A stretch of 64,000 bases of DNA from Lachnospiraceae bacterium UBA7784 (GTDB lineage: Bacteria; Bacillota; Clostridia; Lachnospirales; Lachnospiraceae), in contig DLDA01000045.1 of NCBI GenBank assembly GCA_002480925.1, positions 48,760 through 112,759 on the forward strand, read 5' to 3'. A model generated the notes under the pieces. The model was not told the origin of the DNA and made no database searches. It saw only the letters and a list, made by a program, of their open reading frames with translations. Shown here one piece after another: positions 45,951 to 56,398 of the stretch (positions within the stretch are counted from its first letter, which is position 1; each line of letters opens with the position of its first letter). Position numbers and translations under genes: made by a program.

Positions 45951-47735
45951 TTATATAGCCCTTGTCGCTTCCTTAAGCCAGGCTGCTTCTTCCTTAGGGA
46001 GATGAGGTGCCAGGGCCTCATATACATCTGCATGATATGCGTTTAAGGTCCTTCTCTCAGGATCTGTCAGCCCCTCCGGAATCACTGCCGAAAGATCAAT
46101 AGGCACAAGGGTCAGATTACAAAATCTGTAGAACTGCCCGTACTCCGTCCTCTTATCCTCTACGACAAGAAGCTCGCTTTCTGTCCTGATACCGAACTCA
46201 TCCTCAAAGTAGAGGCCGGGTTCATCGCTTGTGATCATACCCGGCACAAGCGGCACAAGATCATCAGGGTTCTTAGGATTCCATCTGAAAGCATTCGGCC
46301 CCTCATGTACGTTAAGTATATGACCTACTCCGTGTCCGGTCCCGCATCTGTAATCAAGTCCAAGATCCCACATAGGTCCTCTGGCCAGCACATCGAGGTT
46401 TGCACCGCAGACTCCCTTAGGGAAATGTGCCGCAAGAAGCCTCAGATGGCTTCTTAATACTCTTGTGAAGCATTCCTTTTCCTTATCTGTGATATCTCCT
46501 AAGACAATAGTCCTTGTGACATCAGTCGTACCTGTCAGATAGTGTCCGCCTGAGTCTACAAGCAGCATACCCTCCGGCTTAAGAGTTACTTCATGATCAT
46601 GACCCGGTTCATAGTGCATAAGAGCTGCATTCTCCCTGTATGCGCTTATAGTATCGAAGCTTATATCAAGGAAATCAGAAGCAGCCTTTCGAAACTCCAA
46701 AAGCTTGTCGGCGGCGCTCATCTCTGTGATCTCTTCATTTCCGATAGCATGCTTTAGCCAGTAGATGAATCTGGTCACCGCGATACCATCCTTCAGATGA
46801 GCCTTCCTGGTGTTGGCAATCTCCGTCTCATTCTTTATCGACTTCATCAGTCTGGTCGGATTCTCTGCTCTGATCAGGCTTACCGAACTAGGAAACTCAT
46901 TGACGAGTTCTGAGTTTACTACCTTAGGGTCAAGGAGCACGGTCTTTTCGGTTATAGAGTTCAGATCCTTATATATCCTGTCATAAGGACTTAAGGAAAC
47001 GCCATTGTCATAAAGATATTTCTTTACAGCGACATCGAAGTCGCGTTCCATCGCATAGAGCCTGCATGAGTCCATCGTGATATAAAGGTATGACATGAAG
47101 ACCGGTACACAGTGGATATCATCGCCTCTCAGGTTTAAAAGCCAGGCAATGTCATAAAGACTTGTAAGAAGGAAGCCCTCTGCTCCCTTTGCCTTCATTG
47201 CCTCCCTGACGTCTGAAAGCTTCCTTTCTGTGGATATCCCTGAATACTCCTGACTTAGTATCCAGACCTTGTGCTCTGGGAAGGATGGCCTTTCGGTGAA
47301 GAAGGCGCTTACGAGATTCTCATCTGTCTTAAGGTAGGCTCCCTTTCTGTCGCAGAGTCTCTCTGCCTGCTCAAACCAGTCCAGGGAAAAAAGCCTGCCG
47401 TCAAAACCCAGAGTAGAACCTTCCTGAAGATGCCTGTCAAGAAATTCCATCACAGTAGGGACTCCCTCTGTACCCTCCTCATAGAGCTTTATCGAGGTCC
47501 CTGCCATCTGCTGTCTGGCCTGGATGAAATATCTTCCGTCTGTCCATAGACCTGCCTCGTCGTGAGTCACGACCATTGTAGCGTTGGTCCCTGTAAATCC
47601 GCTTATATACTCGATTTCCTTAAAATAATCTCCTACGTACTCCGACATATGGTAATCGGCGAGAGTCATAATATAGATATCCACTCCTGCCTTTTCCATC
47701 TCTATGCGGAGCCTTGTCAGTCTGTTCTTTGTCAT
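45951..47735 (-). CDS. Xaa-Pro aminopeptidase (M24B)
   Basis: 594-aa aminopeptidase P of the long type, with two creatinase N-like domains (about 1-300) and a C-terminal pita-bread catalytic domain. Metal ligands appear in LLVDSGGHYLTGTTDVTRT, GTGHGVGHILNVHEGP and SDEPGLYFEDEFGIRTESE. It removes N-terminal residues before proline. The ATG overlaps the beta-CASP nuclease stop (4 bp). Confidence 0.95.
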   Translation of the reverse strand: MTKNRLTRLRIEMEKAGVDIYIMTLADYHMSEYVGDYFKEIEYISGFTGTNATMVVTHDEAGLWTDGRYFIQARQQMAGTSIKLYEEGTEGVPTVMEFLDRHLQEGSTLGFDGRLFSLDWFEQAERLCDRKGAYLKTDENLVSAFFTERPSFPEHKVWILSQEYSGISTERKLSDVREAMKAKGAEGFLLTSLYDIAWLLNLRGDDIHCVPVFMSYLYITMDSCRLYAMERDFDVAVKKYLYDNGVSLSPYDRIYKDLNSITEKTVLLDPKVVNSELVNEFPSSVSLIRAENPTRLMKSIKNETEIANTRKAHLKDGIAVTRFIYWLKHAIGNEEITEMSAADKLLEFRKAASDFLDISFDTISAYRENAALMHYEPGHDHEVTLKPEGMLLVDSGGHYLTGTTDVTRTIVLGDITDKEKECFTRVLRSHLRLLAAHFPKGVCGANLDVLARGPMWDLGLDYRCGTGHGVGHILNVHEGPNAFRWNPKNPDDLVPLVPGMITSDEPGLYFEDEFGIRTESELLVVEDKRTEYGQFYRFCNLTLVPIDLSAVIPEGLTDPERRTLNAYHADVYEALAPHLPKEEAAWLKEATRAI

Positions 47736-49342
47736 TTATTTATGTCCCATTTATCAGAAAGTGCATTTATCTGGTCGGCAAATTTTGCAAGATCCTTATT
47801 TGCCATTCCCTGGCACTTCTCTATCACACTAACAAGCCTCTGACCGGCTGCCACAAGGCGGGCAAATACATTCGACGAAGTCCTGATCCTGCCGCGGGAC
47901 TTTCTTACAGCTTCCCTGCTGCCTTCCTCGATCTGCTCTCCTGTGATAAGATCAAAGGCATCTCCTGAATAAGGAGCATATGCCGCAAAGCCTGTATGCT
48001 CGGTGATATCCTTTGCATAGCCGTCAACAACATCATCATCTCCATGGACTACGAAGACCTTCCTTACCGGACTGCTGAAATTCTCTATCCATTTCAGAAG
48101 CTCTGTATGATCGGCATGTCCGCTGATACCCGGAAGATTTTCTATCCGGCAGGCGACCTTTACATCCTCGCCAAAGAGTTTTACCTCCTTAGCACCGTTC
48201 AGGAGATTAAAGCCAAGCGTACCCGGAACCTGATAGCCCACAAAGATAACTGCAGAATCGCTTCTCCAGAGATTATGCTTCAGATGATGCCTTATACGTC
48301 CTGCCTCGCACATACCTGAGGCTGAGATAATGACCTTTGGCGTCGAGTCTGTATTGATCGCCTTCGACTCATCCGGAGTGACCGCAACCTTTAGACCCGG
48401 AAAGGCTATAGGATTTATACCATGTCCTACAAGATTGAGTGCCTCCTCGTCAAAGCATTCGGCTACATTCATAGAAAAGACATGAGTAGCCTCAACCGCC
48501 AGAGGGGAATCCATCACGACTTGAAATCCGGTGTCGATCTTCTTTACCAGACCCTCCTCCTTTATCCGCCTTATAGAATAAAGGATCTCCTGGGTACGTC
48601 CTACGGAAAAGGCCGGTATCACCACATTGCCGCCGCCCGATAAGGTATCCTCTATCACGGATGCAAGAAGCCTTGCGAAATCCCTCTTAGGACCATGCTC
48701 CCTGTTGCCGTAGGTAGCCTCTGTAAGTACATAGTCAGCCTTAGTAAGGAGCTCAGGATCCTTTATCAGAGGTCTGTCGGGATTTCCTATATCTCCTGAG
48801 AAGACTATGGTCCTGCTGACTCCGTTTTCCTGCAGGTCGATGGAGATGGAGGCTGATCCGAGCAGATGCCCTGCATCATAGAAGGTAGCCGTTATATCAT
48901 CAGAAACATGGATCTGCTCATGATATCTGACCGGCACGAAGAGAGGCAGGACACCGTAGACATCCTGCATTGTATAAACCGGAACCACCTCCGATCCGCC
49001 TGCCCTTCTGGCCTTACGGTTCTTCCACTCTGCCTCCGATTCCTGAATATGAGCAGAATCGCGAAGCATTATATCACACAGATCGCAGGTCGCCTCTGTA
49101 GCAAAGATCTGTCCTCTGAAGCCCCTGGCATAGAGAAGAGGAAGCAGACCACTGTGATCTATATGAGCATGTGTTATGAAGCAGTAGTCTATATCTGCTG
49201 CAGGAACCGGCAGATCCTGATTCTCATATATGTCAGGTCCCTGCTGCATTCCGCAATCAACTAAAAACCTTTTCCCCGCGGCCTCCACATAATGACAGCT
49301 TCCAGTCACCTCATGGCAGGCTCCTATGAAATTTATCTTCAT
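47732..49342 (-). CDS. Beta-CASP MBL-fold ribonuclease-like protein
   Basis: 536 aa from ATG 49342 (AAGGGG 8 nt upstream; a GTG 9 nt earlier is less likely). MBL motif FITHAHIDHSG, DAGHLLGSASI, then beta-CASP motifs SASGMCEAGRIRHHL and GISGHADHTELL, as in CPSF73/YSH1-like RNA-processing nucleases. The C-terminal 60 residues are Arg/Ser-rich and helical. Probable RNA nuclease, target unknown. First gene after the ftsZ terminator; it leads the long unit running to DUF711, although no convincing promoter is visible in the short gap. Confidence 0.9.
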   Translation of the reverse strand: MKINFIGACHEVTGSCHYVEAAGKRFLVDCGMQQGPDIYENQDLPVPAADIDYCFITHAHIDHSGLLPLLYARGFRGQIFATEATCDLCDIMLRDSAHIQESEAEWKNRKARRAGGSEVVPVYTMQDVYGVLPLFVPVRYHEQIHVSDDITATFYDAGHLLGSASISIDLQENGVSRTIVFSGDIGNPDRPLIKDPELLTKADYVLTEATYGNREHGPKRDFARLLASVIEDTLSGGGNVVIPAFSVGRTQEILYSIRRIKEEGLVKKIDTGFQVVMDSPLAVEATHVFSMNVAECFDEEALNLVGHGINPIAFPGLKVAVTPDESKAINTDSTPKVIISASGMCEAGRIRHHLKHNLWRSDSAVIFVGYQVPGTLGFNLLNGAKEVKLFGEDVKVACRIENLPGISGHADHTELLKWIENFSSPVRKVFVVHGDDDVVDGYAKDITEHTGFAAYAPYSGDAFDLITGEQIEEGSREAVRKSRGRIRTSSNVFARLVAAGQRLVSVIEKCQGMANKDLAKFADQINALSDKWDINK

Positions 49343-49360
49343 AAAAAACACCCCTTATAC

Positions 49361-49397
49361 AAAAGCCGCAGCCGGCTCACTTTCTCCCGGCTGCGAC
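49361..49397 (-). terminator. Intrinsic terminator after ftsZ
   Basis: Eleven-pair stem (one G-U) GTCGCAGCCGG / CCGGCTGCGGC, 11-nt loop, then minus-strand TTTTGT, 14 nt past the ftsZ stop. Confidence 0.85.
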
Positions 49398-49410
49398 CCT
49401 TAAACGTCTA

Positions 49411-50670
49411 TTATTTGTTGCCATTCTTAAGGAAGTCAGGAATCTGGATATCCCTTTCCTTTACAGAGCTTTTTGGCGCCTCCGGCTTGATCATTCCCGT
49501 GAATCCGCCGTTCGAGGACTGGGTGCCATCTGATGAACCCTTGATCCCGCTTAAGATATCGTCCATCTCCTTGTCTGTAAGCCTGGACTTGGCCGTAGTA
49601 GCAGCCTCATTCCTTGAAACATTGCTCGTAGGAGGAACATATGGCTTGAAACGGGTGTGACCGCTCTCATCCTTCTTCCCTGTGGCAGCTGCTCTCCTCA
49701 TATCAGACTTAGGATCCTCAAGTCCTGTGGCAATGACTGTTACCTTGATCTGGTCAGTCATGGACTCATCATCAGACTGTCCTACTCCTACTATGACATT
49801 TGCATTGTCACCTACTATATTCTTGACATAGTCAGAAGCGTCATTTACATCATAAAGAGTGACATCTCCGCTGACATTGATTATGACGTCTGAGGCGCCA
49901 TCGATCTTCGTCTCGAGAAGAGGCGATGAAACAGCCTGCTGGACTGCCTCGCTTGCCTTGTCATCACCCTGTCCGACTCCGATACCGATATGTGCAAGTC
50001 CCTTATCCTTCATGACTGTCGTGATATCTGCGAAGTCGAGATTGATAAGTGAGTTTACATTGATAAGGTCCGTAATGCCCTGAACAGACTGCTGGAGGAC
50101 CTCATCAGCCTTCTTCAGTGCGTCCTGAATCGATGTCCTTCTGTCTACTATCTCCAGAAGTCTGTCATTTGGGATAACGATCAGAGTATCTACATTGGCC
50201 TTCAGTCTCTCTATGCCCGAAAGTGCATTATTCATACGGACTCTGGCCTCAAATGTGAAGGGCTTTGTGACTACTCCTACGGTAAGAATGCCAAGCTCCT
50301 TTGCAATCTGAGCGACCACAGGAGCAGCTCCGGTTCCGGTTCCGCCACCCATTCCACAGGTAACGAAGACCATGTCGTAATCCTTTACGGCATCTGATAT
50401 ATCCTGAGAGCTCTCCTCTGCGGCCTTCTGTCCCTTCTCGGGAACTCCGCCGGCGCCTAATCCCTTTGTGAGCTTTTCACCGATCTGAAGGAGCTCAGGT
50501 GCCTTGCAGCTGTCGAGTGCCTGCTTATCGGTGTTCACGCCAAGGAAATCTACTCCTTTGACTCCTTCGTCCACCATACGGTTTACAGCATTATTTCCAC
50601 CACCGCCGACTCCGACAACGAGAATCTTCGCTCCGCCTAGTCCGTTATTCTCCTCAGTTACTTGTATCAA
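49411..50670 (-). CDS. ftsZ: Cell division protein FtsZ
   Basis: 419-aa tubulin-like GTPase forming the division ring. Nucleotide motif [14 protein letters not shown], tubulin signature [14 protein letters not shown]7 loop NLDFADI, a disordered linker (about 320-400) and the C-terminal partner-binding peptide DIQIPDFLK. The start codon is TTG, supported by AGGAGG 8 nt upstream. Last gene of the dcw cluster, with its own promoter. Confidence 0.98.
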   Translation of the reverse strand: MIQVTEENNGLGGAKILVVGVGGGGNNAVNRMVDEGVKGVDFLGVNTDKQALDSCKAPELLQIGEKLTKGLGAGGVPEKGQKAAEESSQDISDAVKDYDMVFVTCGMGGGTGTGAAPVVAQIAKELGILTVGVVTKPFTFEARVRMNNALSGIERLKANVDTLIVIPNDRLLEIVDRRTSIQDALKKADEVLQQSVQGITDLINVNSLINLDFADITTVMKDKGLAHIGIGVGQGDDKASEAVQQAVSSPLLETKIDGASDVIINVSGDVTLYDVNDASDYVKNIVGDNANVIVGVGQSDDESMTDQIKVTVIATGLEDPKSDMRRAAATGKKDESGHTRFKPYVPPTSNVSRNEAATTAKSRLTDKEMDDILSGIKGSSDGTQSSNGGFTGMIKPEAPKSSVKERDIQIPDFLKNGNK

Positions 50671-50726
50671 GGGTGTTTCCTCCTAACTCATAAAAGCGTC
50701 TGTCAGCTTTTAAATCTCATTACAAT

Positions 50727-50755
50727 ATAATAAGTTTTTTTGCTCAAATACGCAA
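50727..50755 (-). promoter_or_regulatory. Promoter for ftsZ
   Basis: Minus strand TTGCGT (50750-50755), 17-bp spacer, TATTAT (50727-50732). A second overlapping set, TTGAGC and TGTAAT, also has 17-bp spacing. The leader carries a 6-bp stem AAAAGC / GCTTTT (50693-50712). Confidence 0.55.
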
Positions 50756-50772
50756 CCCTTTTTTAAAAAAAT

Positions 50773-51516
50773 TCAATCAGCATCGAATACAATATCTGTA
50801 TTATCACTGGAGAAATTTTCAAAATGTAGTGTTCCAGACTCGCCTGCTACCTTTGGCAGGATGTAGGATAGCCTTAAGAGCTTTTCCTTAAGCCCGTCAC
50901 TTGTTCCCATTTTTACAGTGACACTTCCGCATGACAGGCTGATCTCGCCGCTATCTCCGAAGTTAACCGAATCTATATTAAGATTCATGCTGGTTTTAGC
51001 ATGGAAGATCCGCCTTAGCGCTGTCATCCTGTTTTCTGCGACCGGATAGCTTTTCCCTGTCACTATCCTTTTCTTTGTCGATAGTCCTGATACTGGTATG
51101 GCAGATGAAAGAAGCTTTTTATTCACCTCTGCTACCCTGCCCTCCCGGTCAAGATAGATATGGTTATCATCCTTTCCATCTATATATCCGGCTATCTGCT
51201 TTTCGCTGACCCTTATCACAAGGGTATGAAAGCCCTTCAGTGAAACATCTGTCTTGCTTACAAATGGTATGTCCCTTCTCGGATGAAGCCTGTTACGGAC
51301 TACCTCCCAGGCGCCGTTGCTTTTGTAGCGGTCATTTAGTACTATTTCCTCAAGCTGTGCATCGGTATAGATGGTATTGCCATATACCCTTACCTGTCTT
51401 ACAGAACAGACTGCCAGAAGAAACACCAGAAGTCCAAGGACCATGATCATTATAAAAAATATTATATTGATCCTGTAAAATCTGGCCGGAGAAAACCTCT
51501 TCTTTTCCTGTGTCAT
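50773..51516 (-). CDS. ftsQ: Cell division protein FtsQ/DivIB
   Basis: 247-aa bitopic protein: short basic cytoplasmic tail, one membrane segment (about 16-36), POTRA domain (VRQVRVYGNTIYTDAQLEEI) and a beta domain. It joins FtsL and the septal PBP in the divisome. Its ATG shares a base with the ftsW stop. Sequence divergence is usual for this family; position supports the call. Confidence 0.88.
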   Translation of the reverse strand: MTQEKKRFSPARFYRINIIFFIMIMVLGLLVFLLAVCSVRQVRVYGNTIYTDAQLEEIVLNDRYKSNGAWEVVRNRLHPRRDIPFVSKTDVSLKGFHTLVIRVSEKQIAGYIDGKDDNHIYLDREGRVAEVNKKLLSSAIPVSGLSTKKRIVTGKSYPVAENRMTALRRIFHAKTSMNLNIDSVNFGDSGEISLSCGSVTVKMGTSDGLKEKLLRLSYILPKVAGESGTLHFENFSSDNTDIVFDAD

Positions 51517-52697
51517 CAGAATTCTCCTCCCAGGTCTATCCGATCAAGCCTTATCTGCCGTGATACCGAAAGCACCATGCCTATCTCACACATAGTACAA
51601 AGAAGAGATGAGCCTCCATAGCTTATGAAGGGAAGGGTGACTCCGGTGTTTGGAAGGACGTTTGTAACGACAAGCATATTGAGGATGACCTGCAGGGAAA
51701 TATGCAGGAAGACTCCTATAGCTATAAAAGATCCGAACATGCTCTCAGCATTTACTGCTATTAGATATATCCTCCAGAGCAGTAGAACATACATAAGTAT
51801 CAGGCATATCACTCCGAATACTCCCAGCTCCTCCACTATTACAGAAAAGATCATGTCATTCTGCGATTCAGGAAGATTTCCCAGCTTTGTAGCACTCTGT
51901 CCTATTCCCTTGCCAAAAAGTCCGCCTGAGCCTATGGCATACAAGCCCTCAAGCACCTGGAAGCCTGCATTCTGGGTGGCCTTCTCAGGATGCTGCCAGT
52001 AATATATTCTCCTCATCCTGTAGTTGTCCGGTTCGGCATTGGACCTTGTTATTATAAGGACCGCGCCGATAAGCACTATGATCATACAAAAGATTATCAT
52101 AGCATACAGAGGCTTCTTGCGTTTACTTGCTATAAGAAGCATTCCGATCCCTATAAGGGCAATGATTGCTGCCGTAGTGAGATTAGTGATGAATACAGGT
52201 ATCACGGCCATAAAGATATAGAATAGGCAGTGCAGATTGAAGACCATGCTGCCAAGATACCTCGTATGATCTGCAACAAAGCAGGCAAGCATTATTATGA
52301 TCGCTATCTTCATAAGCTCCGATGGCTGAAAGGATACGGGGCCAAGCCTTATCCATCTTGTCGAGCCGTTTCCGCTGTGTCCTACAAAAAGCACTGCGAT
52401 ATTAATAAGCAGTATAGCCCAGTATAACGCCGGAGCAGCTCTTCTTAATATACGGGGTTTTATGATTATAGCTATTCCCATACCCACAGCCCCTAATATC
52501 ATATAAAAAAGCTGCTTCTTAAGATAATGGGCCGGATTGGCGTACTTTACGGACGCTATATAGGCACTTGAGGAATAGAGCATCACGATCCCGAAAAAAA
52601 GCAGCAGAATAACTACACCCAGAAGGATGTAGTCGAAATATCTGACCTTGGAATAATCCCTGAATTTTGCTATCCTCGTTCTGCTCTTACCAGCCAT
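51516..52697 (-). CDS. ftsW: Lipid II polymerase FtsW (SEDS family)
   Basis: 393-aa polytopic SEDS glycosyltransferase, about ten membrane segments. Family phrases: LYSSSAYIA, GNGSTRWIRLGPVSFQPSELMK cut here as R-W-I-R-L-G and FQPSELMK, AIGSGGLFGKGIGQS, SVIVEELGVFG and TLPFISYGGSSL. It polymerises septal peptidoglycan with the PBP encoded upstream. Lies between murD and ftsQ with 1-nt overlaps. Confidence 0.95.
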   Translation of the reverse strand: MAGKSRTRIAKFRDYSKVRYFDYILLGVVILLLFFGIVMLYSSSAYIASVKYANPAHYLKKQLFYMILGAVGMGIAIIIKPRILRRAAPALYWAILLINIAVLFVGHSGNGSTRWIRLGPVSFQPSELMKIAIIIMLACFVADHTRYLGSMVFNLHCLFYIFMAVIPVFITNLTTAAIIALIGIGMLLIASKRKKPLYAMIIFCMIIVLIGAVLIITRSNAEPDNYRMRRIYYWQHPEKATQNAGFQVLEGLYAIGSGGLFGKGIGQSATKLGNLPESQNDMIFSVIVEELGVFGVICLILMYVLLLWRIYLIAVNAESMFGSFIAIGVFLHISLQVILNMLVVTNVLPNTGVTLPFISYGGSSLLCTMCEIGMVLSVSRQIRLDRIDLGGEF

Positions 52698-54049
52698 CAG
52701 TCCGCTAATTTCCTCACATAGTCCTTGAACTCGTCACCACGGGTCTCATAGTTTGCAAACATATCCCAGCTTGCACAGGCAGGCGACAGTAGGACATCGT
52801 CTCCACTTTCTGCTGCAAGTGCACATTTATCTATTGCCTCAGTCAGGCTTTTGGCAAACTCATAGTCGCTAAAGCCATGCCTTTTACAGCAGTCGGCTAT
52901 CTTATCACGGGTAGCTCCTATAAGGACAAGTCTCTTTACCCTTCCCAGGAAGGTCTCTACCCATTCGTCATATGTGTTTCCCTTGTCATAGCCTCCGCCT
53001 ATAAGAAGAACTGGTCCAGGCATTGAAAGGACAGCCTTTATCGCTGCGTCAGGATTCGTGCCCTTGGAATCATCATAATATCTGACTCCCTTTTTCTCGC
53101 AGACGAACTCTATCCTGTGCTCTACTGCCGTAAATTCAGGAAGAGCCTTCCTTATCACATCGACCGGCACACCAAGCGCCATGGTAAGAGCTATGGCAGC
53201 ACAGGCATTCTCATAGTTGTGGGCTCCTATTATCTGCAATCTGTCGGTATCTATTATCTTTTCCTCACTGCCCTTATCATCGATAAAGATGGCTTTTCTA
53301 TCCTCATCATAATAGATGCCGTTTTCGATCCTTCTTTTGCTTGAGAAATATACGCATCTGCTCCTAAGGGTCTTGCCAAACTCTCTTAAGACAGGATCCT
53401 CAAAATTAAGCACTGTCGTATCATCACAAGTCTGGTTTTTTACTATGGATTCCTTTACTGCTATGTAATTTTCCATAGTATGATGCCTGTTCAGATGATC
53501 AGGCGTTATATTAAGTATAGCCGCTGCCTTAGGATGGAAGCTGTCTATAGTCTCAAGCTGGAATGAGGAAACCTCGACTGCAATCCTGGTTTCTTCACTA
53601 GTCGTAAGAGCCTCACTGGTATAAGGGATACCTATATTGCCAACTATTCTTACATCCTTGAAGTATTCCTTCAGGATATGTCCTGTGAGGGCGGTCGTTG
53701 TAGTCTTTCCATTGGTACCTGTAACAGCTGCTATCTGGTCCGTATGTGAGAATTCATAAGCAAGCTCGACCTCTCCAGAAAGACGGATCCCTCTTTTTTT
53801 CAGATCCTCTGTGAATGGTATATCAAGAGGCACGCCCGGACTTAAGACAGCCTCGCCTATCTCCTTGTAACATTCCTCCGGAAGAACCTCCGTAAAAAAC
53901 GGAAGGCCCTTAAGATCCGGATTATCCTTCTTGAATTCATCCGCATCCATATCGGAGCTGTTGAACAGGATCAGATCCCTGCCGGCATTCTTCAGCAGTC
54001 TGGCTGCTGCTATTCCGCTTTTTCCGAGTCCAACTACTAGATACTTCAT
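52697..54049 (-). CDS. murD: UDP-N-acetylmuramoyl-alanine:D-glutamate ligase
   Basis: 450-aa Mur ligase adding D-Glu to UDP-MurNAc-L-Ala. Rossmann-like start VVGLGKSGIAAARLL, P-loop AVTGTNGKTTTTALTG, ILNITPDHLNRH, and the C-terminal DDSKGTNPDAAI motif. The start overlaps the PBP stop by 4 bp. mraY and murF, which often flank murD, are absent. Confidence 0.96.
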   Translation of the reverse strand: MKYLVVGLGKSGIAAARLLKNAGRDLILFNSSDMDADEFKKDNPDLKGLPFFTEVLPEECYKEIGEAVLSPGVPLDIPFTEDLKKRGIRLSGEVELAYEFSHTDQIAAVTGTNGKTTTTALTGHILKEYFKDVRIVGNIGIPYTSEALTTSEETRIAVEVSSFQLETIDSFHPKAAAILNITPDHLNRHHTMENYIAVKESIVKNQTCDDTTVLNFEDPVLREFGKTLRSRCVYFSSKRRIENGIYYDEDRKAIFIDDKGSEEKIIDTDRLQIIGAHNYENACAAIALTMALGVPVDVIRKALPEFTAVEHRIEFVCEKKGVRYYDDSKGTNPDAAIKAVLSMPGPVLLIGGGYDKGNTYDEWVETFLGRVKRLVLIGATRDKIADCCKRHGFSDYEFAKSLTEAIDKCALAAESGDDVLLSPACASWDMFANYETRGDEFKDYVRKLAD

Positions 54050-55926
54050 TTTTTATCTGTCTCCTTCTGCTTCTTCTCCCGAGATATACCATAATATGGC
54101 AGCACCGTCTTAAAGATGTCATGGGCTATCTCCTGGGCATAATTGGAATGGGCCTGATCTGCGGCGTTCGGCTCATCCACAACAACATAAACGACTATCC
54201 TCGGATTCTCAACAGGTGCAAAGCCTATAAACGATACCAGATACTTTCCCTGTCGTCTGGGCTGCTTCTCAGCGGTTCCTGTCTTTCCTCCAATCGAATA
54301 TCCCTTGACGGCTGCCTTTACTCCGGTACCGCCTGTTACAACAGACTTCAGATAATCCCTCATCCTGTCTGATGTGGCCTTTGATATGGTTTTCTTAAGG
54401 ACTACAGGCTCATTCTTCTTTACTGTATTTCCTGATTCATCCTCTATTTTAGTCACGACTGTCGGTTTGTAAAGGGTTCCGCCGTTTATTATGGAGCAAA
54501 AGCCGCTTGCCAGCTGCACCATAGTAGTATTGAAATTCTGACCAAAGGAATTGGTCGCAAGGTTTATAGGCTGGCTCTTAAGCTGCTTCTCGCTGTAGAT
54601 CAGCGTGTTGGTGCGCGGCTCTCCGGGCAAGTCTATCCCTGTCTTCTGTCCGAATCCAAACAGATGCTGGTACCTGGAGAAGTTGGCTGCTCCCTCCTTC
54701 TTTCCTATCTGCATAAGGGCATCGTTACAGGAGTGCATCAGAGCCTCCCTTATTGTCTGGATTCCGTGATGGGACTCACATCTCACATAGACCCCGCCCG
54801 GGAAGCTTTCTCCTCCGTCACAGAAGAACTTGTTCTTAGCTGACAGGGTACCGGTTTCAAAGCCAGCAGATATGGTAAAGGGCTTATAGGTCGATCCCGG
54901 CTCATAGGTATGGCTTACCGGGAAATTCTGCCAGAGCTCATTTAATGCGTCAAGCGACTCCTTATCAGTCATGCCCTTTATCTTCTTCTTTGAATAAAGG
55001 ACAGTAAGGTCTCTCGGGTCATCAAGAGAAAAGGTCGGATAGGTCGACATGGCATAGATCTGTCCGTTATTTGGATTCATAACAAGAACGGCTGTATTTT
55101 TTGATCCTCTCTTATGATTGCCGGCCGCCTTTGCCATTTTGTTGTTGAACTTCTCTACAGCCTGATTTACAGCCTGCTGGGTAAGCACGTCTATAGAGGT
55201 CTGTATCGTATATCCGTTTATCGGCTCTACCACATTCTTTTCAAGGGAATTGTCCTCGTTCTGATAGCCGAATGATCTTCCGTCGGTCCCGTTCAGATAG
55301 CTGTTGTACTGGTTCTCAAGCCCGGTCACACCGGCGTTTCCGGAGGCTACAAAGCCAATGACCGATGAGGCCAGATCAGGATAGGGATACTTTCTCTCGT
55401 ACTCCTTTTCAAACCAGATGCCTGCCACCTTTCCACTGCCCTCGTCTGAGTCCATGAACTTCTCGAAGGCCTTCATGCTCTGATAGCTTTCCTTCTTCTT
55501 CAGTACCCGGTACTGGCTGTCAGGATGCTTTTCTATGGCCTCTCTTACATCATCCTCGCTGATATCAGGGAAATACCTGTGCAGGGAGCTGGCTGTCGTA
55601 TCCAGTATGTCCTTGTTTTTCTGCTGACTCTCTTTCAAGGCTCTGCAGTCAAGTATGACAGAGTAAACATCGATAGATGTAGCAAGAGTAGTCCCCTTGG
55701 CGTCTACTATATCTCCTCTCTTAAAGGGAATGGTCCGGTTCTGGTACTGCTGCTGCCTAAGCACCTGCTTTGCATACCTGTTACCGTTTGCAGCCTGTAT
55801 ATATATTACCCTTAATATAACAAAACAAAAAAGAGCAAGACAGATAAAGAACAGGGCTGTAAGAGTCCTCTGCATTCTTTTAAAAAGCCTTTTCCCTTTT
55901 CGCTTTCGTTTCCTGACTTCTGTCAT
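54046..55926 (-). CDS. Class B penicillin-binding protein (FtsI/SpoVD type)
   Basis: 626-aa transpeptidase: basic cytoplasmic tail, one membrane segment (about 22-44), dimerisation domain (about 55-210) and catalytic domain with active-site Ser in PGSTYKPFT, second motif S-C-N in LMHSCNDAL, and third motif SIGGKTGTAEK. No C-terminal PASTA repeats, unlike Bacillus SpoVD/PBP2B. Septal synthesis with FtsW is likely from its dcw position; a sporulation-specific role cannot be excluded. Confidence 0.94.
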   Translation of the reverse strand: MTEVRKRKRKGKRLFKRMQRTLTALFFICLALFCFVILRVIYIQAANGNRYAKQVLRQQQYQNRTIPFKRGDIVDAKGTTLATSIDVYSVILDCRALKESQQKNKDILDTTASSLHRYFPDISEDDVREAIEKHPDSQYRVLKKKESYQSMKAFEKFMDSDEGSGKVAGIWFEKEYERKYPYPDLASSVIGFVASGNAGVTGLENQYNSYLNGTDGRSFGYQNEDNSLEKNVVEPINGYTIQTSIDVLTQQAVNQAVEKFNNKMAKAAGNHKRGSKNTAVLVMNPNNGQIYAMSTYPTFSLDDPRDLTVLYSKKKIKGMTDKESLDALNELWQNFPVSHTYEPGSTYKPFTISAGFETGTLSAKNKFFCDGGESFPGGVYVRCESHHGIQTIREALMHSCNDALMQIGKKEGAANFSRYQHLFGFGQKTGIDLPGEPRTNTLIYSEKQLKSQPINLATNSFGQNFNTTMVQLASGFCSIINGGTLYKPTVVTKIEDESGNTVKKNEPVVLKKTISKATSDRMRDYLKSVVTGGTGVKAAVKGYSIGGKTGTAEKQPRRQGKYLVSFIGFAPVENPRIVVYVVVDEPNAADQAHSNYAQEIAHDIFKTVLPYYGISREKKQKETDKK

Positions 55927-55933
55927 AACGGCA

Positions 55934-56383
55934 TTACCTGTTGTTTACACTCATGTAATCCTGTTCCTTTACTGTATAATACTCTATCTGGTCAGGAGAA
56001 GCATATTTCATTCCAAGCTTTTCGGCCTTCTTCTTCACTGATGAAAGACTGGCGTCAGTGCTGATCCTTGACATAAGCGCCGAATTATCTGCCTTTAGCT
56101 GTGAAAGAGTCTCCTCATCCCTTGATATGGTCTGCATTGACTCTGTGATCCCGTTTTCCAGATAGACAAAGGCTGAAAACATTGCCATAAGCACGACCCC
56201 TATACCGAAAGAAACAGCTATCCTCTTGTTTCTGGTCTTGAGAAAGCGTGCGTTCTTATGCAGTCTTCTCCTTCTTCTCTCCCTCTCCTCAAGTATTTCC
56301 TGTCTTACATGCTCCCGATGCTCCTCCTCCGTGACGAATCCGTGAGCCTCGCTCCCTCTTTCATAATAAAATGTCTGCCTCAT
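55934..56383 (-). CDS. ftsL: FtsL-like divisome protein
   Basis: 149 aa with a long Glu/Arg-rich cytoplasmic region (about 1-50), one membrane segment (about 54-75) and a leucine-zipper-like coiled coil (about 80-130). The sequence itself is poorly conserved; assignment rests on topology and position between rsmH and the PBP gene. Confidence 0.75.
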   Translation of the reverse strand: MRQTFYYERGSEAHGFVTEEEHREHVRQEILEERERRRRRLHKNARFLKTRNKRIAVSFGIGVVLMAMFSAFVYLENGITESMQTISRDEETLSQLKADNSALMSRISTDASLSSVKKKAEKLGMKYASPDQIEYYTVKEQDYMSVNNR

Positions 56384-56398
56384 CAGCGACTCCCTTCA

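Noticed and set aside
45680..45951. Frameshifted extension restoring the PolA N-terminus
   Set aside because: The upstream sequence is the intact C-terminus of the aminopeptidase gene, leaving no room for missing codons.
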